In this document: positions 17,768 through 24,741 of the stretch, piece by piece | Position numbering within the stretch: position 1 is the first letter of the stretch | How the letters are laid out: each line of letters begins with the position of its first letter | Origin: JAHFTY01 sp964584785 | Lineage (GTDB): Bacteria > Acidobacteriota > Terriglobia > 20CM-2-55-15 | DNA: 64,000 nt | Assembly: GCA_964584785.1 (NCBI GenBank) | Contig: CAZPBY010000001.1 | Coordinates: forward strand, 180,930-244,929 | Direction of reading: 5' to 3' | Program-made: the position numbers and the translations under genes | Notes under the pieces: model-generated | Seen by the model: only the letters and a program-made list of their open reading frames with translations | What the model was told of the DNA's origin: nothing | The model's database searches: none

Positions 17768-18667
17768 ATGATCATCTCCAACATCGCGGACCTTCAGCCG
17801 GCTAAGGAAGCCGCCATCATCATCAACGCCGAGACGAAATATGTCACGACACTGGCCTTGCTCAGCGCATTGCGGCATGTCCGTGTTCCCACGCTTGTGA
17901 TCGATTGCGATAGTCGAGACGGGAGCTTTACGTGGTTCGAGAACCTGATGAAGCATTACGACTTTGAGCTGATGTCCGCGAGTCTCCGGCCTCATGGTGA
18001 AACTTTGGACTGGATACTCCGTGGAATCCCCGCCGATCGCGTTCTCCTTGTAGATTCGGATGTGGAAGTTCTGAACGAAACCATGCTCACACAAATGCGT
18101 GCAATGCTCGAGACGAACGGGGAGCTGTATGGAAGCGGGTTTCTTCAGCCGGGGCATTGGCTCAGGCGTCATTACTTTACCGGTCTGGATTTGGAAAGCG
18201 GTATCGGTTACTACGCGGAGCGTCCGTGGATACCTTTCGCTCTGTTGAATGTTCGATCGGTGCGGCATGCATTATCGCAGGGCGCGACATTCATGCATGA
18301 GCTGGTCTTGAACGATTTCGCGAAGTCCCGATTTTTGTCTCGCCTGATGTGGCACCGGTTTCGACTCGATCTTTTTCGCAGGCATCGACTTCGTTTCCTT
18401 GACCCGTTGCGCGGCCGGTTTAACGGTCAGAGGCCGAGTTACATTTCGTTCGACACGGGAGCCAGGCTGCATCAATCCCTGTTTGAAACCCAGCATCTTA
18501 AGTTCGGTGATGTCGGGGCCGATATTGTTCCCTGGTCGGTAACCCACTTTTCGGGCGTCACGAGAAGGATGACCAATCCAAAGGCGAGTGATGACGCCTC
18601 CAATTCCGACGCGGTCCACAGAATAGTGGTTGAGAGGCTTCGGACGCAGTACCACATGACGATTTAA
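17768..18667 (+). CDS. GT-A fold glycosyltransferase
   Basis: A 299-residue cytoplasmic protein. The first 110 residues look like a nucleotide-sugar-binding GT-A domain: INAETKYVTTLALLSAL, then VIDCDSRDGS, and the DxD metal motif in LLVDSDVEV (96-98). The C-terminal half is rich in Arg, His and aromatic residues (WHRFRLDLFRRHRLRF) and ends without membrane helices. Family 2-like transfer of a sugar to a glycan or lipid is the likely reaction; donor and acceptor cannot be told. It stands alone, convergent with the DUF2252 operon 8 bases away. Confidence 0.7.
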   Translation: MIISNIADLQPAKEAAIIINAETKYVTTLALLSALRHVRVPTLVIDCDSRDGSFTWFENLMKHYDFELMSASLRPHGETLDWILRGIPADRVLLVDSDVEVLNETMLTQMRAMLETNGELYGSGFLQPGHWLRRHYFTGLDLESGIGYYAERPWIPFALLNVRSVRHALSQGATFMHELVLNDFAKSRFLSRLMWHRFRLDLFRRHRLRFLDPLRGRFNGQRPSYISFDTGARLHQSLFETQHLKFGDVGADIVPWSVTHFSGVTRRMTNPKASDDASNSDAVHRIVVERLRTQYHMTI

Positions 18668-18675
18668 GCGTTCAA

Positions 18676-19749
18676 CTACCGACGGCGCCAGTCTTTCCAA
18701 TCCTCGATCACTTCGGCACTCATCTTCTTTACCTGCGCGTGAAACCAACGCGCGGTGCGACGCGACAGGTCTCGCTGAACGGCGTTGATGGCCGGCGAGC
18801 TGAAGAGGTGCAGGTTCGCGGTCTCAAACCCCATCGCATGCAGCACGCGCTCTTCGTCACATGGAGGAAGTTTGGCGAGTTCGATCCTGGAACAGTCCGG
18901 CGCGAGGCGGCGAACAATCCATTTGTCTCTAATGCGAAGGAACGGATCCGGAACTCGTGAAGACGCCTGGAGCAGACGGTCCGTGTAAGTTTGAGGAGCG
19001 GCGCCCGTCGCCCATGCGACCGCGCTGGGCACGAGAGCCTTGGCCTCGCGGGCGATCATGCCGCCGCGCCAGTCGGCCAAAGCAAGAAAACGCTCTCGTC
19101 CGAGAGAGCCCAGTCCGCTTCGACGTCGTTTAAGCGTGCAGTGAAGGCCCGCTTCGGGCAGCATCGACCGCAGCGCCTCGGCGGCGCTCTCAGGCAACTC
19201 GCCGCGGAGCGGAGATTGGGCGCACAGTTTTGGCCAGAATCGTTGTGGATCCTTGAGGTCATTCAACGCAAGGAAGCGCAGCACTCTGTGGTTTTGATCG
19301 AGAACAAACGGTTGACCTCCGCTGCGGAGTCCTTCCTTGTAACCGTCGAGGAGAATGCCGCACGCGTCGCTGGCCTTGATGCGAAGTTGCCCCTCTTTCC
19401 TTGCGACGTGAACGCTGGTTGCGAGCCGGATAAGATCGTTGAGGTACGGCAGCGGCCACGCTTCGTCGTGATCATTGATGCCCCAGATGAGCCTTCCTTC
19501 GGAATCGCGCCACGTGCCGAAATTCTCGACGTGCAGATCACCCACGGACAATACGGTCGGCGTGCGCGCCGCATCCGGACAACCATGCGGCCAGCGCTCA
19601 CTCCAGCGGTAGAAAGTGGCGCGCAGGAAGGCGAATGCAGAAATGGCCATCTGATCGTGTTTGTACGCCAAATCGGGACGCACCATGCGCGTCTGCCCGG
19701 AAAGCCAGATTTCAAATTCTTTGGTCGACGCGACAATGGTGCGTTTCAT
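18676..19749 (-). CDS. DUF2252 family protein (kinase-like fold)
   Basis: A 357-residue protein with the DUF2252 signature VGDLHVENFGTWRDSEG followed by NDHDEAWPLPYLNDLIRLA, which resembles the catalytic HxD and DxD region of aminoglycoside phosphotransferase-like folds. DUF2252 has no settled biochemical role. Its ATG overlaps the stop of the upstream membrane-protein gene (ATGA at 19746-19749), making it the last gene of a three-gene operon with an ECF sigma factor. A role downstream of that sigma factor, perhaps phosphotransfer to a small molecule, is inference only. Confidence 0.85.
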   Translation of the reverse strand: MKRTIVASTKEFEIWLSGQTRMVRPDLAYKHDQMAISAFAFLRATFYRWSERWPHGCPDAARTPTVLSVGDLHVENFGTWRDSEGRLIWGINDHDEAWPLPYLNDLIRLATSVHVARKEGQLRIKASDACGILLDGYKEGLRSGGQPFVLDQNHRVLRFLALNDLKDPQRFWPKLCAQSPLRGELPESAAEALRSMLPEAGLHCTLKRRRSGLGSLGRERFLALADWRGGMIAREAKALVPSAVAWATGAAPQTYTDRLLQASSRVPDPFLRIRDKWIVRRLAPDCSRIELAKLPPCDEERVLHAMGFETANLHLFSSPAINAVQRDLSRRTARWFHAQVKKMSAEVIEDWKDWRRR

Positions 19750-20339
19750 GGTTCGAGCAACTGGCGCCGGTACCCGAGCAACTCATCGCGATAACGCCCG
19801 AACAGACACTCGAGATAGCGCACGCCTCCCCGGTAGGTCAAAGCGATCGCGGCAATGCCGGCAGCGATCACCACGTACGTCCAAAGAGACCATGACATCT
19901 TGACGGCAACGACGACAGCGATCAAGCTGACGCTTCCACCGACGAAGAACATGTACGCGCGCAGATACGAACGTGATGTCTGCGCCAGCCGTTCCGACAA
20001 TTCGTCGATCCATTGCACTGTCGATCCCGTGGGCTGCGCCATCGCCATCTCACGGGACCTGCGGTGAAGGACAAGGATCAACAACCCCTGCAGCGCGATA
20101 AAAACGCCAAAGAAGCCGAAAGCCTTCAGGCTCGGTTTGGTCCAAAGCTGAGGAAGCGTGATCGCGATGCAGACGAAATAGGACGCAATCTCCCGGCGCA
20201 GCCGTTTGCTGATGCGGCGCTGAACATCGTTCGTGCGCGATTGGATGAGGCTCATGAGTTCCTCCCTCGGGACTTCGGTGTCGGGAATCCGCGTGTCGCA
20301 CCACTGTCTCCACAGATCGTTCAGCGCGTCCCGTTTCAT
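19746..20339 (-). CDS. four-helix membrane protein coupled to ECF sigma factor, possible anti-sigma
   Basis: A 197-residue protein. The cytoplasmic N-terminus (about 1-55) contains DLWRQWCDTRIPDTEVPREE and a basic helix RRISKRLRREIA; four membrane helices follow in two pairs (about 57-92 and 127-170). ATG 20339 overlaps the sigma stop (TGATG). Position directly after an ECF sigma gene suggests membrane anti-sigma or regulator, but the zinc-anti-sigma HxxxCxxC motif is absent, so this is a guess from context. A GTG one codon upstream is an alternative start. Confidence 0.6.
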   Translation of the reverse strand: MKRDALNDLWRQWCDTRIPDTEVPREELMSLIQSRTNDVQRRISKRLRREIASYFVCIAITLPQLWTKPSLKAFGFFGVFIALQGLLILVLHRRSREMAMAQPTGSTVQWIDELSERLAQTSRSYLRAYMFFVGGSVSLIAVVVAVKMSWSLWTYVVIAAGIAAIALTYRGGVRYLECLFGRYRDELLGYRRQLLEP

Positions 20340-20809
20340 CACATCAGCCCCTGGATTATTTGTTGAAGTTTGTTTTTCACGCGGTTGAGCTTCACCCCGA
20401 CGTGGTTGCCGGTCAGCCCGAGAACGTTCGCGATCTCTTCGTAACTCAAACCTTCGAGATGCATCACCAGCAGTGCCCGATCGGTATCGTTCAGACTCTG
20501 GAGCGCACGATAGAAGAGCTCGGTCCGCTCATCCGTTGTGCGGGGAGCCGGCAGCTCGATCCGTTCGTCGAGCGGCTCTTCCGGTTTGCGCCGCAGGCGG
20601 CGGTCATACGTGATCGCCGTATTCAAGGCGACGCGGTACAACCAGGTGCTGAATTCGGAGCGGCCCTCGAAGCCGGGATACGCTCGCCACAGGCGGTAGA
20701 CGATCTCCTGAAACAGGTCGTCGCGATCCTGCGGCACCCGGCCGTACATCCAGCAAACCTTCCAGATCAGCTTCCGGTGACGGTTGATCAGATCCACAAA
20801 ATCACTCAT
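20339..20809 (-). CDS. ECF-type RNA polymerase sigma factor
   Basis: A 156-residue sigma factor. Region 2 spans about 10-75 with DDLFQEIVYRLWRAYPGF and the promoter-melting helix STWLYRVALNTAI; region 4 spans about 100-150 with the helix-turn-helix LSYEEIANVLGLTGNHVGV. Length is at the short end of ECF factors. First gene of an operon: the stop overlaps the next start (TGATG), and a DUF2252 gene follows, also overlapping. The target promoter is not evident; a palindromic element (A2) lies 64 bases upstream of the start. Confidence 0.9.
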   Translation of the reverse strand: MSDFVDLINRHRKLIWKVCWMYGRVPQDRDDLFQEIVYRLWRAYPGFEGRSEFSTWLYRVALNTAITYDRRLRRKPEEPLDERIELPAPRTTDERTELFYRALQSLNDTDRALLVMHLEGLSYEEIANVLGLTGNHVGVKLNRVKNKLQQIIQGLM

Positions 20810-20872
20810 CCGCGTTCATTGTCGGGATGTTTGTCGTTCAGGAGAGAAAAAACTTACGCCAAAAATCTTAAG

Positions 20873-20947
20873 GTCGGACGCCAATAGTACCCGAGCGAAG
20901 CGAGTGAGGCACTTATCAAGGCGCCCGCTCGCTTCGCTCGGGTACTG
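20873..20947. repeat. dispersed palindromic element, family A copy 2
   Basis: Perfect 19-bp arms 20886-20904 and 20928-20946 with core CCCGAGCGAAGCGAG. The 5' flank GGACGCCAAT and the loop segment GGCACTTATCAAG are shared with copy A3, so the mobile unit is longer than the palindrome. It sits between the sigma operon and the ADOP permease gene. Confidence 0.85.
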
Positions 20948-20968
20948 TCTTGGGGATGTCTCGCGAAC

Positions 20969-23632
20969 CTAATCCGAGCGGAGGGCTTGTATCACATCGA
21001 TGCGCGAGGCTCGGAGAGCCGGCATGAGCGAGCCCACGACGGCGGAGCCGATAAGGATGGCGGCCGCGCCGAGGAGCGGCAGTGGACCCGGCAGACGTAC
21101 GATCCCGAAGAATCTCGACGCCGCACTCGCGATCATGTAGGCGCCGGAGGCGCCGGCAACGATTCCCACCGAGACGATGAGGGTTCCCTCCGACAGCACG
21201 CGCATCAGCAAGTGGCGCGGTGTCGAGCCGACTGCGAGCCGCACGCCGAATTCGCGGGTGCGAGCGCTCACGGAGAAAGCCAGCACTCCCGCCACGCCGA
21301 TCACGGCGATGAGCAGCGCGACGCCGGCGAATCCGGAAATCACGAACGCATTCAGCCGATCCGGCGCCAGCACTTCGGCGCGCACGTCTTCCAACGTGGC
21401 GGCGCGCTCCACCGCTTGATCGGCGGACAATGCGCGGATGACGCGCGTCACCTGCGGCACGAGCGCGGCGGGATCGCCGTCCGTGTGCACGAACAGGCGT
21501 CCGGCGACGCCGATCTGCTGAACGGGGTAATAAACCGTCAACGCCGGTCCCGGCACGACATTCTCATCATCCACATCGGCGACGACCCCAACGATACGGC
21601 ACTGCGGTTTGCAGAAGCGGGACGGATCGGTCCACCAGAGACGCCGGTTCACCGCATCGCGGTTTGCAAACAGCCGTTGAGCGACGCTCTCGCTCACGAT
21701 AACGACAGGCTCCGCGTCGGCGCGATCGGCGTCGGTGAAGTCGCGGCCCGAGAGGAGCGGAACGCCGAGCACCGCGAAAAAGTGAGGCGCGACCATACGC
21801 AGCCGCGCGTACGGATGCTCTTCTCCGTCCGCCGGTGTGTAGCCTTCGGCCGTGAACTGAAAGCGAGGAAATGTTCCCGCATCACGCCAGGGCACGAAAT
21901 TACCGATCGAGACGCCCTTCACGCCCGGCAGTTGGCTGATGCGCCGCGTCGCTTCCATCGAGATTTCGACCACCTGCGCGAGGCCGACTCCAGTTGCGGA
22001 TGCGGGAATGTCGAACGCCAGCACCTGCTGCATGTTGTAGCCGGTGGGCGCTGTCTGCAAAGCGACAAGCGAGGAGAGGAGCGTTGTCGCACCGGCGAGC
22101 AACATGAATGTGAGAGCGATCTGGGTGGTCGCGAAAACGCGCAGGCGCCGATTCGTTCCCCGGGTAATCCGCACGCCGCCCGCAAGACCGAGTCCAGCCG
22201 GAGAATGTGAAGACGGAAGCCTCGGAATGTAGGCGAGCAGCACCGCTGCGGCCATCGCCAGCCCGGCACCGACCCAAAGAAGGCTCGAATCCACGGTGAC
22301 TTCGAGCGCGCGCACGGAGAAGCGCGAAGCGTAGCGCGCGACGACAGCGACGAAAGGGCGCGCCAGCACGACGCCGAGAATCGCGCCGGCGCCGCAGAGC
22401 ACGATGCTCTCGGCCAGCAGCGTTCGCCTCAGCGCGGCGTGACTCGCGCCAAGCGCGGCGCGCACCGCCAGCTCGCCTTCGCGGCGAACCGAGCGTGCCA
22501 GGATCAAGTTGGCCACGTTCGAGCAGGCAATCACGAAAACGATCGCGGCAGCGGCCAGCAATCCGACCAGGATCGTCCGGGCCGGCGCCACGATCTGATC
22601 GCGCAGCGTCTTCACGCTCAGTTGAAAGTTCGCCGTCGACGAGTATGCCTCGGGATGCTCGCGCATGATGCCGGCGTGCGCGGCCGTCAGCGCGGCGCGC
22701 GCCTCCTCGATGGAAACTCCGGGCGCGAGCCTTCCGAAGAGATCGGTCATCCGGTGGGTACGGCTGGTGACCATCGTGGCCCCGAGGTGATGCGGACTGG
22801 TCACCGCGTTCGCGATGATCTCCGTATCCGCCGGATACGGTACCGAAGGCTCGAGGACGCCGACCACTGTCGCGGTGCGCGGGCCGAGACGGATGGTCCG
22901 GCCGACCACGTTCACGTCGCTGTTGAGCGACGTGGTCCAAAACCGATACGTCAGCACCGCAACGCCTGCCGCATTCGGCCCATCATCCTGTGCCGTCAGT
23001 AAACGGCCGAGTACGGGGCGAAGGCCCATCACCTCGAAGAACGACCCGCTCACGACACCCGCTCTGATCAGACGGGGTTCGCTGCCGAGACCCGTCATCG
23101 TGAACTCGACCGTCGAGAAATCCCCGAAAAGACCGATCGCGCCGGCACGTGACTGGATATCGTTGATCTCCGGAACCGAGAACCTGGCGTTCTCCGCTCC
23201 GATGCCGGGCGCGCTTTGGCGGATGTAGATGAGGCGGCCTTCGTCGCGATTGACCAGGGGCTTCAGCAGCACGCCGCGCACGACGCTGAAGATCGCGGCG
23301 TTCGCGCCGATGCCGAGCGCGAGCGTCAGAACCAGGACGGCAACGTATCCCGGAGTTCGCCGTAAGACCCGCAATGCGTAGGCAATGTCCTGAACGAACC
23401 ACTCCAACCTGAATCCGGCGCGCTGTTCCCGCACGTTCTCTTTGATCTGCTCGACGCCTCCAACTTCGATCAAGGCAGCGCGACGAGCCGAAGTTTGCTC
23501 CAAACCGGAACGGATTTTACGTTGAGTCAGTTCATGCACGTACTCGCGCAGCTCGTCGTCGAGATCGTTTTCGACTTGCTGCTTCTTCAGGACGTTCCGC
23601 CCAAAGGCCGCGATCTTTGACAGTAAGCGCAT
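20969..23632 (-). CDS. ADOP-type MacB-like ABC transporter permease with N-terminal extension
   Basis: An 887-residue orphan permease. An N-terminal cytoplasmic segment (1-75, DLDDELREYVHELTQRK) typical of ADOP proteins precedes the first FtsX/MacB permease unit: membrane helix at about 95-115 (VLTLALGIGANAAIFSVVRG), a large periplasmic MacB_PCD domain, three helices around 350-440; then a second half with another periplasmic domain and three C-terminal helices (about 765-880, ending ASRIDVIQALRSD). No ATPase gene is near. AAGGAG overlaps the PadR stop, six bases before the ATG, so it is the second gene of a padR operon. Substrate unknown; paralogue of the gene at 45644. Confidence 0.9.
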   Translation of the reverse strand: MRLLSKIAAFGRNVLKKQQVENDLDDELREYVHELTQRKIRSGLEQTSARRAALIEVGGVEQIKENVREQRAGFRLEWFVQDIAYALRVLRRTPGYVAVLVLTLALGIGANAAIFSVVRGVLLKPLVNRDEGRLIYIRQSAPGIGAENARFSVPEINDIQSRAGAIGLFGDFSTVEFTMTGLGSEPRLIRAGVVSGSFFEVMGLRPVLGRLLTAQDDGPNAAGVAVLTYRFWTTSLNSDVNVVGRTIRLGPRTATVVGVLEPSVPYPADTEIIANAVTSPHHLGATMVTSRTHRMTDLFGRLAPGVSIEEARAALTAAHAGIMREHPEAYSSTANFQLSVKTLRDQIVAPARTILVGLLAAAAIVFVIACSNVANLILARSVRREGELAVRAALGASHAALRRTLLAESIVLCGAGAILGVVLARPFVAVVARYASRFSVRALEVTVDSSLLWVGAGLAMAAAVLLAYIPRLPSSHSPAGLGLAGGVRITRGTNRRLRVFATTQIALTFMLLAGATTLLSSLVALQTAPTGYNMQQVLAFDIPASATGVGLAQVVEISMEATRRISQLPGVKGVSIGNFVPWRDAGTFPRFQFTAEGYTPADGEEHPYARLRMVAPHFFAVLGVPLLSGRDFTDADRADAEPVVIVSESVAQRLFANRDAVNRRLWWTDPSRFCKPQCRIVGVVADVDDENVVPGPALTVYYPVQQIGVAGRLFVHTDGDPAALVPQVTRVIRALSADQAVERAATLEDVRAEVLAPDRLNAFVISGFAGVALLIAVIGVAGVLAFSVSARTREFGVRLAVGSTPRHLLMRVLSEGTLIVSVGIVAGASGAYMIASAASRFFGIVRLPGPLPLLGAAAILIGSAVVGSLMPALRASRIDVIQALRSD

Positions 23633-23642
23633 CGCGTTCTCC

Positions 23643-23981
23643 TTAATCTGTTTCCAAAACCTGTCCGACCGCCGTCACGATGCGATCCCACTGCTTTCTT
23701 TCGGCTGTAAGCTGCCTCCGCCCGGCGGAAGTCAGCTCGTAGGATTTAATCCGGCGTCCATCGTCCGTCATGGCCCACTCGCCGACGATCCATCCTTCCT
23801 GTTCCAGGCGATGCAGCGCCGGAAACAGGGATCCCGCTTGAACGTCGAATGTGCCTTTGGTGACCTGGCGAATGCGGTCGGCGACGGCGATTCCATGAAG
23901 AGGCAGCAATTCCAGCGTGCGAAGAATCAATAAATCCAGCGTTCCACGAAGCAGGTCGGTCTTTTTCTTGCCGGCCACCAT
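23643..23981 (-). CDS. PadR-family transcriptional regulator
   Basis: A 112-residue PadR regulator: GTLDLLILRTLELLPLHGIA, then the winged helix with FDVQAGSLFPALHRLEQEGWI and the wing RRIKSYELTSAGRRQL. In Acidobacteria such genes precede ADOP permeases, as here with a 10-base gap. ATG 23981 follows AAGGAG; the GTG next to it is an alternative with better spacing. The frame is open for 36 codons further upstream, but that would span the palindrome at 24001-24032 that is probably its own operator. It is expected to repress itself and the permease until an effector binds. Confidence 0.9.
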   Translation of the reverse strand: MVAGKKKTDLLRGTLDLLILRTLELLPLHGIAVADRIRQVTKGTFDVQAGSLFPALHRLEQEGWIVGEWAMTDDGRRIKSYELTSAGRRQLTAERKQWDRIVTAVGQVLETD

Positions 23982-24000
23982 CGGCTCCTTGTTACCAAAC

Positions 24001-24032
24001 GATATAGACTTTCGATATCGAAAAGGTATATC
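24001..24032. promoter_or_regulatory. 32-bp dyad, probable PadR operator
   Basis: A nested perfect dyad: GATATA, three bases, TTTCGATATCGAAA (24010-24023), three bases, TATATC. The whole site is symmetric except for the two 3-base spacers. It ends 20 bases before the padR start, over the expected promoter. PadR dimers bind such AT-rich palindromes next to their own genes, so autoregulation is likely. Confidence 0.65.
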
Positions 24033-24119
24033 GCGAACACCTGGGTTGTCCAGTGCAAACCGTGACGGTCCGCACGTCCGGTTTCGCAATTCCAGCGTCC
24101 CGGCGGCATACTGCGTTTC

Positions 24120-24737
24120 GTGACTTCAATTTCTCAGTGGCCGGAAAAACGAATTGAGCAGGCCGCACTTCTGTTTGCGATGGCCGACACGGCGGCCGCG
24201 TTGTTTTCTTATCTGCTTGTCTTCCAGGGAGCAAATGAACTTTGCGACTTCGGAATCCTGTTGTCCGGACTGGTTGTTCTGGTCGGAGCGCTTCCACTGG
24301 TTCTTCTGGCGGCCGCTGCACAAACTCGGCAAACCGTCCTGGCATGCGCCTTTTCGTTTCTGGCGGCGCCTTTCCTTTTCCTGTTGGCGTTCGGCACGCG
24401 AAATCCGCCTTGCGGTGAACCGCCGCACCTGGAATCGACGGCAGTGGCGAATCTTCGGACGATCACCACTGCCGAAGTCACGTATCTGTCCAGCGCGGGA
24501 AGATATGGAACGATCGATCAGTTGATAACGGAAGGATTGTTGGATGATCGCTTCCTGCGCTTCACGGGTGGGTATCGATACAACCTGATCCTTTCACCAA
24601 CCGGTTACACCGCTTATGCCAATGCCGTATCCTCATCAGCGAAGTATGACTTCTATTCCGTCGAAGATGGTGTGATTCACTACTCGCCGGACTCCAGACG
24701 GTCCCCTCGGAATGAAGCCGGCCTGCCTGTTCAATAA
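24120..24737 (+). CDS. membrane protein with pilin-like exported C-terminal domain
   Basis: A 205-residue protein with three membrane helices (about 14-38, 41-65, 70-92) followed by an exported domain from about 100: STAVANLRTITTAEVTYLSS then GRYGTIDQL, TGGYRYNLILSPTGYTAYA. That pattern (LRTI.TAE..Y....G.Y..L..L) is what follows the N-terminal helix in acidobacterial type IV pilin-like or type II pseudopilin proteins, but here no prepilin cleavage site is present and the helix has been replaced by a polytopic segment. The GTG at 24120 is a tentative start; ATG at 24180 would remove the first 20 residues. Faces the ADOP gene convergently. Confidence 0.5.
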   Translation: MTSISQWPEKRIEQAALLFAMADTAAALFSYLLVFQGANELCDFGILLSGLVVLVGALPLVLLAAAAQTRQTVLACAFSFLAAPFLFLLAFGTRNPPCGEPPHLESTAVANLRTITTAEVTYLSSAGRYGTIDQLITEGLLDDRFLRFTGGYRYNLILSPTGYTAYANAVSSSAKYDFYSVEDGVIHYSPDSRRSPRNEAGLPVQ

Positions 24738-24741
24738 TGAT

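Noticed and set aside
20987..22210. 407-codon plus-strand frame opposite the ADOP permease
   Set aside because: Arg/His-rich, low-complexity translation typical of antisense shadow; the permease on the other strand is complete with all motifs.
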